From: Rhodanobacter sp. 7MK24
Lineage (GTDB): Bacteria > Pseudomonadota > Gammaproteobacteria > Xanthomonadales > Rhodanobacteraceae
Length of the DNA: 64,000 bases
Assembly: GCF_014842995.1 (NCBI RefSeq)
Contig: NZ_JACYXL010000010.1
Location: forward strand, 62,001-126,000
Direction of reading: 5' to 3'
Within the stretch, counting starts at the first letter, position 1; each line of letters opens with the position of its first letter. Below are positions 32,651 to 41,694 of the stretch, in pieces. Below the pieces are notes generated by a model. It did no database searches, was not told the origin of the DNA, and was given only the letters and a program-made list of their open reading frames with translations. Position numbers and translations under genes: made by a program.

Positions 32651-34702
32651 TTGGAAAAAAAGGCGCCAGTCGTCATGCGGCCGATGACGCGCATGGTGGC
32701 CCCCAAGCAAGGCCAGCCCGTCGATTTCTCTGAATTGTGGGTGGGGGCATCAGCGCAACGGACTGGTCGTGGCGGGCAGTTCTGGAACGGCGGCTTTGCC
32801 GGTCGGCCCGTGCTCGCGGATCAACTATGGCCGGCTATCAAACTGGGAGCTGTGAGTCGGGGTTATAGCGCGCTCCACATATGTCTTGGTGGATTGCGCG
32901 AGTTCTGGCGATTTCTAGACGGCTACGAGCAGCGCTTTGGCGCCGTGCAGAGCCTTGCCGATATCGATGAGGTTAAGGGATTGCTGTGGCTACATCCGCC
33001 GGACGATGGCGATTGGAAAGCACCCACGTTGAGCTACTACTCACAATGTCGATTCATTCTGCAACAGGCCCTTGCGTTGACTTCAGGCAAGGACCGGCTT
33101 TTTGTGTGGCCGCCTTATCCTGATCGAAACTACACCGTAGGTAAGGATGTACCCGATCAGGCTCAGTCGCGCGCCGCGCTTACCTTACTCAAGCGCGAGG
33201 CTCAGGCGATCTACGCGCGGTGGCGTCGCGCGGATGCTCTTGCCGCAGAGGGACGTAACTTGATGCAGTTGCCGCGGAAGCGCCGCAACAGTTTCGGTAC
33301 GGTCACGGAAGCAGACGTGCACGCTACGTATCGTGCGGTGATCGTGCAAACCGGTGATCCTCTCCCTACGATCAGCGGCATACGCGTGGCGCTGGGTCTT
33401 CGGCCACATCACAATCTTCCTTTTTTTTGGGCGTGTTTGGGACTCACACTGATGGATATCCAGTTGGGGCTTTACCCTTCGATGGATGATCTGCAGTGCC
33501 TCAGCCAGTTGTTCATGGCACGCAGTGGCTGGAACCCGTCGACCGTTGCGGCTTTGAACATCAGTAACCCTAATTGGGCTGTTTCCCACGGGGATCCGGC
33601 GCATGACCTGTGGATGATCGAGAGCTGGAAGGAGCGCTCACGGGATTGGCAGCAGACAATCTGCCGCGGGCGCATGACCACAGCACCGCTGCAGATTGTC
33701 CGCGCCCTGCTGGGGCGCACCGAGGCGTTACGATCCCTGCTGTCGATCGACGCTTCCCGCGCGAAGGATTGCACAAATGTCGAGCGTGCCTTGTGCTCGC
33801 CCTGGCTTGCGGCCGGGCAGAAGAACTGTACGGGGCTGGTCGTGGCACTCGGTACGGACGAGACACGGCCGTCGGTGTATTGGCGTCGTTGCGTGCGACA
33901 GCATAACGAGGAAGCGCGCGCGATGAATGCAGCAATAGATCGCGACAACGCGATCATCGCGGCCAATAACGCAACGAGACCGGAAGCGTCGCCTCGGACA
34001 TTACTGGTGCGCCGCACGCTCATTCCCGAGTCAATGACACCGTCGGACTGGCGCGACATCTACGCGAACTTCGTATTCGTCGAATCCCGCTATTCATGGG
34101 TCATGGTGCAGTGGGCGCTTGGACATAAACACCTGACGTCGACCCGTCACTACCTTCGCAGCAAGCTGTGGCGTCGATTCTCCGAAAAAAAATTGCTGGA
34201 CGTGCAAGTCACGATGTTCGACGAACTGCGTCATGGTCGCTTGGATCTTGTGGTGGTGCGCGCTCGGGTGGAACTGGGCGTGGATCCCAGTGACGATGAT
34301 CGTGCTCGGCTCGATGCGCACCGCCAAGTGATCCATGCGCGTGAATTGACTTCCTCCGGTTATCAATGTCAGCGCCCGTTTCATCCGCCGCAAGAGATCG
34401 ATCCAGGGAACCCAAGCGATGGCACGATGCGGTGCCGACGCGGCGAGCGCTGCCCGGGCTGCCCACAGGCTTATGCGGTCGATAGCTTCGCGATGGTCAA
34501 ACGCTTAGTTGAACTGGAGCGGATTCGTTGTCAAGTGAGCATGGTGATCTGGATCGAATCACAACTGGCCGGGGATCTGGATATGCTCCAGCACGATCTG
34601 CGTCAGTGGCCCGAGGAAGAGGTGGCGCGGCATCGACGGTATTGGGAAGCGGAATTTGAGAGTGGGCGCCGCGTACTCGATCCTTGGTCAGGGCACAACT
34701 AG
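32651..34702 (+). CDS. ginB: tyrosine recombinase GinB-like
   Basis: At 683 residues, this is a large, divergent tyrosine recombinase. The start is a TTG at 32651 right after AGGAGGT that overlaps the end of ginA. Recombinase features are a catalytic-Arg segment MARSGWNPSTVAALNIS (about 290), and VMVQWALGHKHLTSTRHYLR (about 484-503), in which LGH and the Tyr are spaced as in integrases. A C-terminal cysteine cluster, CRRGERCPGCPQA (about 596), suggests a zinc knuckle. Size and gene order fit GinB. An ATG at 32675 is an alternative start. Confidence 0.85.
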   Translation: MEKKAPVVMRPMTRMVAPKQGQPVDFSELWVGASAQRTGRGGQFWNGGFAGRPVLADQLWPAIKLGAVSRGYSALHICLGGLREFWRFLDGYEQRFGAVQSLADIDEVKGLLWLHPPDDGDWKAPTLSYYSQCRFILQQALALTSGKDRLFVWPPYPDRNYTVGKDVPDQAQSRAALTLLKREAQAIYARWRRADALAAEGRNLMQLPRKRRNSFGTVTEADVHATYRAVIVQTGDPLPTISGIRVALGLRPHHNLPFFWACLGLTLMDIQLGLYPSMDDLQCLSQLFMARSGWNPSTVAALNISNPNWAVSHGDPAHDLWMIESWKERSRDWQQTICRGRMTTAPLQIVRALLGRTEALRSLLSIDASRAKDCTNVERALCSPWLAAGQKNCTGLVVALGTDETRPSVYWRRCVRQHNEEARAMNAAIDRDNAIIAANNATRPEASPRTLLVRRTLIPESMTPSDWRDIYANFVFVESRYSWVMVQWALGHKHLTSTRHYLRSKLWRRFSEKKLLDVQVTMFDELRHGRLDLVVVRARVELGVDPSDDDRARLDAHRQVIHARELTSSGYQCQRPFHPPQEIDPGNPSDGTMRCRRGERCPGCPQAYAVDSFAMVKRLVELERIRCQVSMVIWIESQLAGDLDMLQHDLRQWPEEEVARHRRYWEAEFESGRRVLDPWSGHN

Positions 34703-34711
34703 GAAGGTGTC

Positions 34712-36799
34712 ATGGTAAGGAAAGTCGCTCAATTGCCCGCTCCCCAGGTAGCAAATCGTCAGCGCGTGTTGCTCTCGCTGGATATTCGGGAGATTCAGTC
34801 CATGGAGCGGGGCGACTTACTGGCTTTCCAGGCGGCACTGGGCTTCGGCGCGACGTGGGGCGTGTGGGAAGCGCCCAAGGCGTGGTGCGCGCCGGGTCAG
34901 GATGCTCAGCGGTGGATACGATGCCGGACCCTGGATGCTCCTGCAGGGGACCGCATTTGGACGGAGGTGTTGCGACTATGCCTGCTGCTCGCGCTGACAC
35001 GCAGTGTGCGGGTCTACTGCCTCCCGGCGAGCATCTGTCACTTGGGTCGCGTTGCCCTCGCAATCAGTAACCTGCTCGCCACGAAGCCAGGTCCGGCCAC
35101 GCGCTGGTGGAGTCGCGCCACGACGGAAGAGCTGCGTGCCCCCAGCGCGGCACACCGTCAGGTGTGCGCCATCCTCGCGACATTTTATCGGCGAGGCCTC
35201 CTCCCGGATGAACCAGCGCCTCCGTGTCAGGACGATGGTGCTTTGGAGCGCGATCGGCATGAAGTAGAAATGGCCGAGGTCACCCCGGATAGCAGCAAAC
35301 AATGGCAGCCTCTCCCGGACGCATTCACTGCCGCATGTGGTCAGCGCGCGCTCTGGCTGGTCCAGCATCTTGGAGCGTCGTTGCTCGACTGTCTGGATGC
35401 TTGCCTCGACACTACTCTGTCGCCGCCGAGTGCGTGGAACGCGCGCCTGCAGACCGCGGGACATCGCACGCCTAAAAGTGAAGCCGCTCTGCTTCTAGAG
35501 ATGCGCGCTACCCTGATCCGTGGTTGGGTTTGGCGTACCCCGGAGGGCCACGTCGTGACCGATCTGCCGTTCCCACTGCATTTCAAGCGACGGGTGGCGG
35601 CACCTCAAGGCAAACATCCGGCACAACCGCAGACCGAACCATTCGCTTGGCCTCCTCATACATGGGGTGATCTGTGGAATCTTATCCAAACCTTGCAATC
35701 AAGCCACGCTTGGCTTCTGTTTCTGGCCTCGGGCCCTCGTCAGTCCACAGTGCTTAGTTACACCATCCAATGCCTAGCGCCCTCGCCCCATGGGTTTCGT
35801 CTGGATGGCACGCTCTTTAAGACACCCATGACGCGAGGTGGGCGTCCGAGGGATTGGCCGCTGCCTCCCCTACTCGTGCGGGCGGTCCAGCAGCAGATAC
35901 GACTCGCAAGCTTGGTGAAACGGTTGGCTCGTCCTTACGATCCCGGGAGCTTGGGCGAGCACCTATGGGTGCTCACGCGTGGTCGCTTGCAAGGCGTGGG
36001 CCTTGGGGGAGCGATCGTCAATATGAACCCACCGCTGCAGCGTTTGGTCGAAGTGCTTGGCCTAGAGCATCTGTTGGCACCTGACAATCCTACTCTGCAC
36101 ACCCATCGTTTCCGCAAGACGTTGGCGCGCATCTTGGCCTTGGCCCTGACGAGCGCCCAGATGGTGCTGATGGACTGCTTCGGTCACGAGGATCCAGATA
36201 TGACCTTCGGCTACATGGTGAGCGACAAATCAATCGTTGCCGACGCTCTACGTGTGCAGCGAGAGTTAGTCATTCTCTTGGCCAGGGAGGCAATCCAGCA
36301 GGCGGATGCGTTAGGTGGTCCGATGGGCAAGGTGGTGTGCGATGCCAAACATCGATTTTTACGCCTGAAAAACCGTGGCGTACTCACGCCCGAAGATGAG
36401 TTCGAACTCGCTGATCAGCTCACTCTCGGGGGGCGGGATTGGGTATACGTGATGGAAGGTGTGATTTGTACGCTATCTGCTTTTGATGCAGGGCCCTGCG
36501 GTGCGCATAAGGGCGTTCGGCGCGATCCGCTTCACTGTCAGGCGGGGTGTCCCCATCAACTGATCTTGGCCCATCACAAGAACCACGCCAACGACATGAT
36601 TGCGTATCTCCTCCCACAGTTGCAGCGCGCTGAGGATGAGGAGGCTGAAAGTCTAGTCGCACAGCTGGTTGCGCAATTGAATAACCATCTGTACCGGTGG
36701 TCGGATGTCTTTCAGCGATGGGCTACACATCCGTTGGTGGTGCGTTATGGGAAGCGTGGGTCGTCGCCATGGTGGGCTGAAGAGGTTCAGCCCGTATGA
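34712..36799 (+). CDS. ginC: tyrosine recombinase GinC-like
   Basis: This 695-residue third recombinase of the set starts at an ATG behind AGGAAGGTGTC. Catalytic signatures are GPRQSTVLSYTIQ (Arg, about 342), THRFRKTLARIL (HxxR, about 465) and FGHEDPDMTFGYMVSD (Tyr, about 500). Like GinB it ends in a Cys/His-rich segment, GPCGAHKGVRRDPLHCQAGC (about 596-615), that may bind zinc. Overall similarity to classical integrases is low and the catalytic domain begins only about half-way through. The stop overlaps the ginD start. Confidence 0.85.
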   Translation: MVRKVAQLPAPQVANRQRVLLSLDIREIQSMERGDLLAFQAALGFGATWGVWEAPKAWCAPGQDAQRWIRCRTLDAPAGDRIWTEVLRLCLLLALTRSVRVYCLPASICHLGRVALAISNLLATKPGPATRWWSRATTEELRAPSAAHRQVCAILATFYRRGLLPDEPAPPCQDDGALERDRHEVEMAEVTPDSSKQWQPLPDAFTAACGQRALWLVQHLGASLLDCLDACLDTTLSPPSAWNARLQTAGHRTPKSEAALLLEMRATLIRGWVWRTPEGHVVTDLPFPLHFKRRVAAPQGKHPAQPQTEPFAWPPHTWGDLWNLIQTLQSSHAWLLFLASGPRQSTVLSYTIQCLAPSPHGFRLDGTLFKTPMTRGGRPRDWPLPPLLVRAVQQQIRLASLVKRLARPYDPGSLGEHLWVLTRGRLQGVGLGGAIVNMNPPLQRLVEVLGLEHLLAPDNPTLHTHRFRKTLARILALALTSAQMVLMDCFGHEDPDMTFGYMVSDKSIVADALRVQRELVILLAREAIQQADALGGPMGKVVCDAKHRFLRLKNRGVLTPEDEFELADQLTLGGRDWVYVMEGVICTLSAFDAGPCGAHKGVRRDPLHCQAGCPHQLILAHHKNHANDMIAYLLPQLQRAEDEEAESLVAQLVAQLNNHLYRWSDVFQRWATHPLVVRYGKRGSSPWWAEEVQPV

Positions 36800-37299
36800 A
36801 AGCGAAGACGCCGAGCGAGGCTCTGACGGCCCACGCAAAAGGCCGCACTCAGGCGGTAGTGGCGAAGCTGCAGGCGGCGATGAAGGAGATCAAGATCGAG
36901 ATCGAGAGCCAGGACGGTATCTATCCACTCAATAGTGGGAGATTGAGTCGTGCGGAAGTGTGCCGCCGAGCGGGCGTCGCGAGCGCGGTACTAGAAGGCA
37001 AGGCGCATAAGACCACGACGTTGGTCAATTTGAATCGTTGGCTGACTGAGGTGCGGCAGTGCCTTATTGTTGGGCATAAGGCCGTGCGGCAGACGGTGAC
37101 ACGTCGCGCGGAGGAGGGGAGGACACGCGCGAAGCAGTTTGCAACCCAAACCCACCTGTATCACTTGCAGATGGTATCGCTTGAGCATCGATTGCAGGAG
37201 GCACAGGCACGCATCGCGTTGCTTGAGTCGGAAAACGAACAACTGCGCATCGAGGCGAGTGGTGCGCGAGTGGTGCTCTTGGGCGCGAAACGACGTTAG
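36796..37299 (+). CDS. ginD: small HTH/coiled-coil protein GinD-like
   Basis: This 167-residue protein is the last gene of the recombinase operon, overlapping ginC by 4 bases (ATGA). It contains a helix-turn-helix-like segment, GRLSRAEVCRRAGVASAVLE (about 51-70), and a C-terminal coiled coil (MVSLEHRLQEAQARIALLES, about 121-155). GInt islands encode such a small protein as the fourth essential gene; Tn554-like elements have a comparable small TnpC. It probably assists assembly or orientation of the recombinase complex (inference). Confidence 0.82.
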   Translation: MKAKTPSEALTAHAKGRTQAVVAKLQAAMKEIKIEIESQDGIYPLNSGRLSRAEVCRRAGVASAVLEGKAHKTTTLVNLNRWLTEVRQCLIVGHKAVRQTVTRRAEEGRTRAKQFATQTHLYHLQMVSLEHRLQEAQARIALLESENEQLRIEASGARVVLLGAKRR

Positions 37300-38012
37300 A
37301 AGTGAGCGGCGGGGGCCGTATCCATCGGCAATGATGATCCTGCGCACACACCGATAAAGTTCATCACTCGAACCAAGTGATGGTGTGAGCCGCAATACTT
37401 CCCCTGCTTCTCCCCACCCATAGGGCTACTTTACCGCGAGGCCCGACGGGATCGGACTGAAGGGCTGGCCGTCAGGAGTGGCGCGCAGCCATCTCCTGCA
37501 GCGATCCCGAGGCGACCGCGTGGGCGTGAGCCGCTGGCACGCATCTTGGCCTTGGGCGCCAGGAGATCATCCGTGACCAGGACTTTGAGGGTGATGGCAC
37601 ATCGGTCCAGGCCGCCCTCGGCGTGCGCGCGTTCCCCGGCATCAACGGCCTCGCTTACGCCGGCTTCTGCTGCCAGCGGACCTTGTTCGGTGGCCTGCCG
37701 GTCTACCCCAACCTGGCTTTCCGGCTTCAAGGTGGCCCGATCGCGCATCAGGCGCGGCCCCCGCGAGCCACATCTCAGTAGATCCCTCAACCCTGGAGTC
37801 CCCAGGGAGTCCGGCACGGCCGGTTCACTGAACGACCGCGCTCCGCTCCGCGAGATCTCGCCGTTCGCATGCCCCCAGGCGCCGCTGCGCACGTGCCGGC
37901 GCAATACACCTGCCGCCCGCACCGCGACGGGCAAAGAGTTCGTCACCGTGACCTAACAATCGGCCCTTTCCGCCGCAGTACGCTTCGCCCACTTCACTGA
38001 GGGGGAGTGAAC
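37300..38012. other. intergenic region with a coding remnant
   Basis: No complete gene is seen. On the plus strand, one frame from about 37527 to 37781 reads like protein (GINGLAYAGFCCQRTLF, then VYPNLAFRLQGGPIAHQ) with good third-position GC and ends at a TAG, but has no start codon with a ribosome site. I regard it as the 3' remnant of an unrecognised gene. The rest shows scattered frames without support and no clear terminator after ginD. Confidence 0.4.
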
Positions 38013-39347
38013 ATGAAGGCCTTGTGCGCTTTGCTCTTGCTCGCCGGACTTCTCACGGGACGTGCCGCGGTCGCTGACGACCAGGCCTGCAAGATCGATC
38101 CCGCAATGAAGAACCTCATCGAGTCGGACTCCATCCAGAACTTCGGATCGGCCTACCAGTCATTCCTCAACACGGGTGATGGTAGGAAATGGGCATCCAG
38201 TGACGACGCCAAACTAGGCATCGGCATTCCCATCGATGACATCCCCGTCCAACTCAGCGGCGGAAGTTCGGGGAAGAATTCTGGCTCTTGGACGCACAGC
38301 CTCAGCCAGAGTGAACAGGTGAATGTCCAGCAGTCCATCGTTTCCCGCATAAGGAAATCCGTCGCATCGAGTGAGCTCTGGATGGCGTACATGCATTGTT
38401 TGGACGACAACGCCCTTGCGAGCATCAGCCTTGTACTGACGCCGGCCGGGGAAGATGTGGCAGAACTCGACCTCAAATTTACGACGCAGGCACCCGGAAC
38501 GATTCCTATACCCATCATCTTGAACGTCGAAGTCACCGGCGGGCGATTGACCCAGACGAACTGGGTCGGCCAGCCTCTGTCATATGGCTTCGTACAGCAA
38601 ATCATTCGAGACAAGGGCGAGGAGCTTGTGGTGACCGTAGAAACGTCGCTGCAGTCCAAATCAGCAACGCTCGATGCCATTCCGGTCTACGACTTCGCTG
38701 CCATATTGCTTCCGGAGTGTGACCCATGTCCGCCGGCACCGGTGCCGCCGTGGTCCATACCGTTTTCCCCGGGCGGGCCCGCTCCCGTACTGATCCCCCT
38801 CCGCGGGTCCGCTGTTACCGGCAACAGCCCTTGGGACGGGAGCACCTGCCAGGGCCGTTTCTACGAAGGGTGGAAATTTCGGCTGGCGCTGGAACACCTG
38901 AGCCCTGACGACCGAACCGGCGGTCCGTTGGACGTACGCAACCAGTATCTCCGGTACCGGTGCGCGGCGCTCTACCAGAAGGCCCGCCAATTCGCTCCCC
39001 CTGTGTCGTTTGCAGGCGAGTCAGCGGGGCTATTTTTGCAACAGCAGGCTAACTACCAGGCCGACATCACGGCCAACCTCAGTCGAATCAAGACGCAGAT
39101 GACCGCGTTGCTCAACGAGGCTAAGGTGGACAAGGACACGGCCATGCTCTCCGACCAGCCGGAGCTGATTTCGCCGCTGCAGTTCTATTGCAAGAATCCG
39201 CAAATGGCATACCAACCTGCATACGGCCAACCTTTCTCTCCCTCTCAAATGCCCAGCGGACCGAACTGCGCCAGTGTTTCCACGTGGCCCCCGCAAGGCG
39301 TCGACGTCGTGACCGAAAGTCAGACCCTGGATGACGCATCACCCTGA
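38013..39347 (+). CDS. exported protein of unknown function
   Basis: This 444-residue protein starts MKALCALLLLAGLLTGRAAV behind a strong GAGGGGGA ribosome site, and a signal peptide ending near AVADDQ is clear. The mature part has scattered Cys (ECDPCPP; DGSTCQGRFYEGW; YRCAALYQ; FYCKNPQ), a proline-rich stretch (CDPCPPAPVPPWSIPFSPGG, about 244-263) and a Gln/Asn-rich helical C-terminal part. No family is recognised. It sits directly inside the island behind the recombinase module and could be cargo of a past exchange. An upstream GTG at 38007 is in frame but is less well spaced. Confidence 0.7.
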   Translation: MKALCALLLLAGLLTGRAAVADDQACKIDPAMKNLIESDSIQNFGSAYQSFLNTGDGRKWASSDDAKLGIGIPIDDIPVQLSGGSSGKNSGSWTHSLSQSEQVNVQQSIVSRIRKSVASSELWMAYMHCLDDNALASISLVLTPAGEDVAELDLKFTTQAPGTIPIPIILNVEVTGGRLTQTNWVGQPLSYGFVQQIIRDKGEELVVTVETSLQSKSATLDAIPVYDFAAILLPECDPCPPAPVPPWSIPFSPGGPAPVLIPLRGSAVTGNSPWDGSTCQGRFYEGWKFRLALEHLSPDDRTGGPLDVRNQYLRYRCAALYQKARQFAPPVSFAGESAGLFLQQQANYQADITANLSRIKTQMTALLNEAKVDKDTAMLSDQPELISPLQFYCKNPQMAYQPAYGQPFSPSQMPSGPNCASVSTWPPQGVDVVTESQTLDDASP

Positions 39348-39984
39348 TTCGATGGTGCGGAGGGATCGAGAGGTGGGGAGTACAGGCCTGTCGAACCGAC
39401 GGACCTAATGTCCTAAACGCGGGCGCGTGACGGCCAGGCCGCAGCAACTGGCGCGCCGGCGGACATGCCCGTGCCTGCCAGCTCGGCGGGAGGCGCGTCA
39501 ACGGCGCCGGCGTGGCGCAGGCCGAGGCCACGGCCCGGCGGCCGCCGCCATCGCTGGCGACCCTGTAAGGGTGCACACCGCCACCGCGACTGGGCCCCGT
39601 CCAGCTGGACGGCTTCCAGAGCACTGACCTAGCCCAAGGTAACCAGGACACGGGTAGCATTTCGCCAGGCCGAGGACTTAAGGACGCACGCGTGGCGCAA
39701 CTCATTGCTTAGCCGTGGTACCACGGCACCTTCACAATGCCCCCGGAGGGTGAGCAGTGGTATAGGGCTGCAGGGAGTTTCCTGGTCGCTAGGGCCTGGC
39801 CGAGCGACCAAGCGGTGCAACCTCGCCTTTCGAGCCCAGCGCCTGTTTTTCGCGGAACTTTGGCAGGCGTACGCGCGCGACATCATCCGGACATCACTCA
39901 CCGGGATTCGCCATGATGCCATCTGCCTCGCACCGTGCTGACACCGCAGCTATCGCCAAGGACACCCCCCATCTCGTCGAACTG
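39348..39984. other. non-coding or decayed region
   Basis: This 640-base stretch is very GC-rich (39.4-39.6 kb) and then mixed. Open frames on both strands are low-complexity Arg/Ala/Pro shadows. I see no RNA gene or mobile-element end. It separates the exported protein from a broken LysR gene, so it is probably debris from rearrangement. Confidence 0.4.
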
Positions 39985-40291
39985 GAGACGGGCCCACGGA
40001 GGGTTGCACACGTGGGAATTCGAGAAGGACGATCACGCGCTCAACATGCGCGTGGAGGGGCGACTGACTTTCAACAGCATCGAACGCATCCGCGTCGCTG
40101 TACTCGCAGGATTCGGCGCCGCTTACCTTCCGGAAGACATGGTCAGCCAGCACATTGCCGCGGGACGATTGCAGCAGGTGCCGGACGACTGGTGCCCGCT
40201 CTTTCCCGGCTACCACTTGTACTACCCGAGCAGGCGGCAGCCATCTCCCGCCTTTGCGTTGCTCGTCGAGGCGCTTCGCTACAGGAAATGA
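39985..40291 (+). pseudogene. LysR-family regulator, C-terminal fragment
   Basis: From about 39985 the frame gives LHTWEFEKDDHALNMRVEG, then AVLAGFGAAYLPEDMVSQHI, then DDWCPLFPGYHLYYPSRRQ and PAFALLVEALRYR, which is the effector-binding domain end of a LysR-type regulator (the half-site with the PGYHLYYPSRRQ signature). The upstream sequence in the same frame (from ATG 39935) does not continue the family, and no helix-turn-helix is present. About two thirds of the gene, including the DNA-binding part, is missing. Confidence 0.8.
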
Positions 40292-40501
40292 ATCTGCGAA
40301 TTGATGGCGAATGTCTGCCCCGGAACCCGCCCTTTCACGACGCCGATGGAAGCTCCTAGCTGCGGGGATTGGCTGCACTGTGCCAGTACCAGCGGAGGGT
40401 TCAGCGCTCGCCGGAATCGGTGTTCAGTCTGACCAGTATCCGCAGCATATCGCGCGCAACACCGGCAACGGCTGTCGCAGCGCCGTGCCGCGTTCCGTGG
40501 C

Positions 40502-40840
40502 CTACTTCTTTCGTCGTCCCGCATTGAACTCCTCAACATGGCCTTCAATGAACGCTGCCATGTCACCTCTATATCGAAGCGCTTCAAGCGGAAGAGGTAC
40601 CCCAAGCGTCCGAGCGATGTCCGTGGCGTAAACGATCTGCGCTTGGGTCGGTGGCTTCAGATCTGGATCTAAGCACTCGACCAGGCACGCCGCAAAGGAC
40701 TCAGCAAGACGATGTGAGAGATCGAATGTCCGCCCTGCGTTGGAGGCACGAACATGCTGCACTCCCCACGCCTCGTGGATGTAGTCGCTGGTTGGTATGA
40801 GAATAGTCCACTCATCATCAAGCAGCAGTTGAAGTGACAT
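40502..40840 (-). CDS. hypothetical protein divergent from XRE repressor
   Basis: This protein is about 112 residues from ATG 40840 (AGGGTCAGTC upstream) or 129 from ATG 40891. It begins MSLQLLLDDEWTILIPTSDY and ends EEFNAGRRKK. No known motif is evident; the composition is acidic and soluble. It is transcribed away from the XRE gene, and its upstream edge carries the same palindromic operators, so it is probably repressed by that regulator. The shorter start leaves room for a promoter between gene and operator. Confidence 0.55.
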   Translation of the reverse strand: MSLQLLLDDEWTILIPTSDYIHEAWGVQHVRASNAGRTFDLSHRLAESFAACLVECLDPDLKPPTQAQIVYATDIARTLGVPLPLEALRYRGDMAAFIEGHVEEFNAGRRKK

Positions 40841-40894
40841 GACTGACCCTACATAGACGAGCGACTGCCCAAGAGGATTTCGCTTGATCAAATG

Positions 40895-40955
40895 CTACGA
40901 AATTCGTAGTATCGAAGGCAAGGCAAAGTTACGAATCTCGTAGCGTCAACGCTAC
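40895..40955. promoter_or_regulatory. cluster of palindromic operators
   Basis: Three inverted repeats lie in the divergent intergenic region: CTACGAAATTCGTAG (40895-40909, perfect), TTACGAATCTCGTAG (40929-40943, near-perfect, same consensus TACGA-N-TCGTA), and GTAGCG-TCAA-CGCTAC (40940-40955, perfect) ending at the XRE start region. Two operators of one consensus 34 bases apart fit a dimeric or tetrameric lambda-like repressor that controls both genes. Confidence 0.75.
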
Positions 40956-40967
40956 TTGGTTCACCCA

Positions 40968-41288
40968 ATGCCCCCGAGAGCAGATCAAAAGGCTGTCTTC
41001 TGCGCACGCCTGAAGCAGGCAAGAGAAGCCGCAGGACTATCACAGAAGGAACTAGGCATTCTTGCCGGGGTTGACCAGTTTGTGGCCAGCACACGCATCA
41101 ATCGGTATGAAAAAGGGGTTCACGAAGCCGACGTCCAAACGGCTTCACGACTAGCAGACTCCTTGAAAATTCCGCTGGCGTATCTGTATGCCAAAGATGA
41201 CAGACTGGCACGAATGATTCTTGGCTTCTCGCACCTTACTCGTGACGAGCAGGATGCTTTACTGAAGAAGATCGAGGGACGTCGATAA
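40968..41288 (+). CDS. XRE-family transcriptional repressor
   Basis: This 106-residue DNA-binding protein has a lambda-type HTH (LKQAREAAGLSQKELGILAG, about residues 14-33; TRINRYEKGVHEADVQTASR follows) and a short C-terminal extension (DEQDALLKKIEGRR). I use the ATG at 40968; the TTG at 40956 sits directly on an operator hairpin and is less likely. No ribosome site is evident, which can occur with leaderless repressor transcripts. It probably autoregulates through the palindromes upstream. Confidence 0.85.
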   Translation: MPPRADQKAVFCARLKQAREAAGLSQKELGILAGVDQFVASTRINRYEKGVHEADVQTASRLADSLKIPLAYLYAKDDRLARMILGFSHLTRDEQDALLKKIEGRR

Positions 41289-41333
41289 TTGAAATGGCGC
41301 AGAACGCCTGCTTGTTGACGGAAGACGCTTGCT

Positions 41334-41552
41334 ATGGTCGAGCAACTTTGTTCCTATTCCGACTGGCGCACTATCGCTCCAGCGCATCATTGCCCACGAT
41401 GTGGGGGAACGCAGCTACGATCACGAGACTCTCCGATGGGCCAGGAAGTCGAGTGCGCCGGCGGTTGTGGCTATCGGGTTGTGCTTACCGATTTCACCCA
41501 CGAAGACTTTGATCAGTGGATGCGGCGCGTGCGCTCGCAGCGACGTACGTAA
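41334..41552 (+). CDS. small zinc-ribbon-like protein
   Basis: A 72-residue frame starts MVEQLCSYSDWRTIAPAHHC. Two cysteine pairs, HCPRCGG and VECAGGCGY, about 20 residues apart form a plausible zinc ribbon, followed by an acidic segment THEDFDQWMRR. Such small zinc-ribbon proteins are frequent in phages and islands. No good ribosome site is visible, and other frames are open in the same place, so I am only moderately sure it is translated. Confidence 0.45.
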   Translation: MVEQLCSYSDWRTIAPAHHCPRCGGTQLRSRDSPMGQEVECAGGCGYRVVLTDFTHEDFDQWMRRVRSQRRT

Positions 41553-41694
41553 TGCTCAAGGATTCCGTCCGCACTCATTCCATAAACGTACACCTATGTC
41601 GCTGCGTGATCTGATAGATTAACGACATGATGTGCCATCTCTTTCACCACGAGCGAATATCGACGCGCATGCTGAAGCATGCTCGCGAGTGTTC

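Noticed and set aside
31304-37299. Recombinases as an RIT element or Tn554-like transposon
   Set aside because: RIT recombinases are shorter (300-420 residues) and lack the fourth gene; Tn554 has two recombinases plus TnpC. Sizes and four genes fit GInt better.
37431-37946. 171-codon minus-strand frame
   Set aside because: The plus strand in this region has better codon use (coding remnant); the minus frame has no ribosome site and a composition typical of shadows.
39121-39705. 194-codon minus-strand frame
   Set aside because: It overlaps the end of the well-supported exported protein and is Arg/Pro/Ser-rich, as expected of a shadow frame in high-GC DNA.
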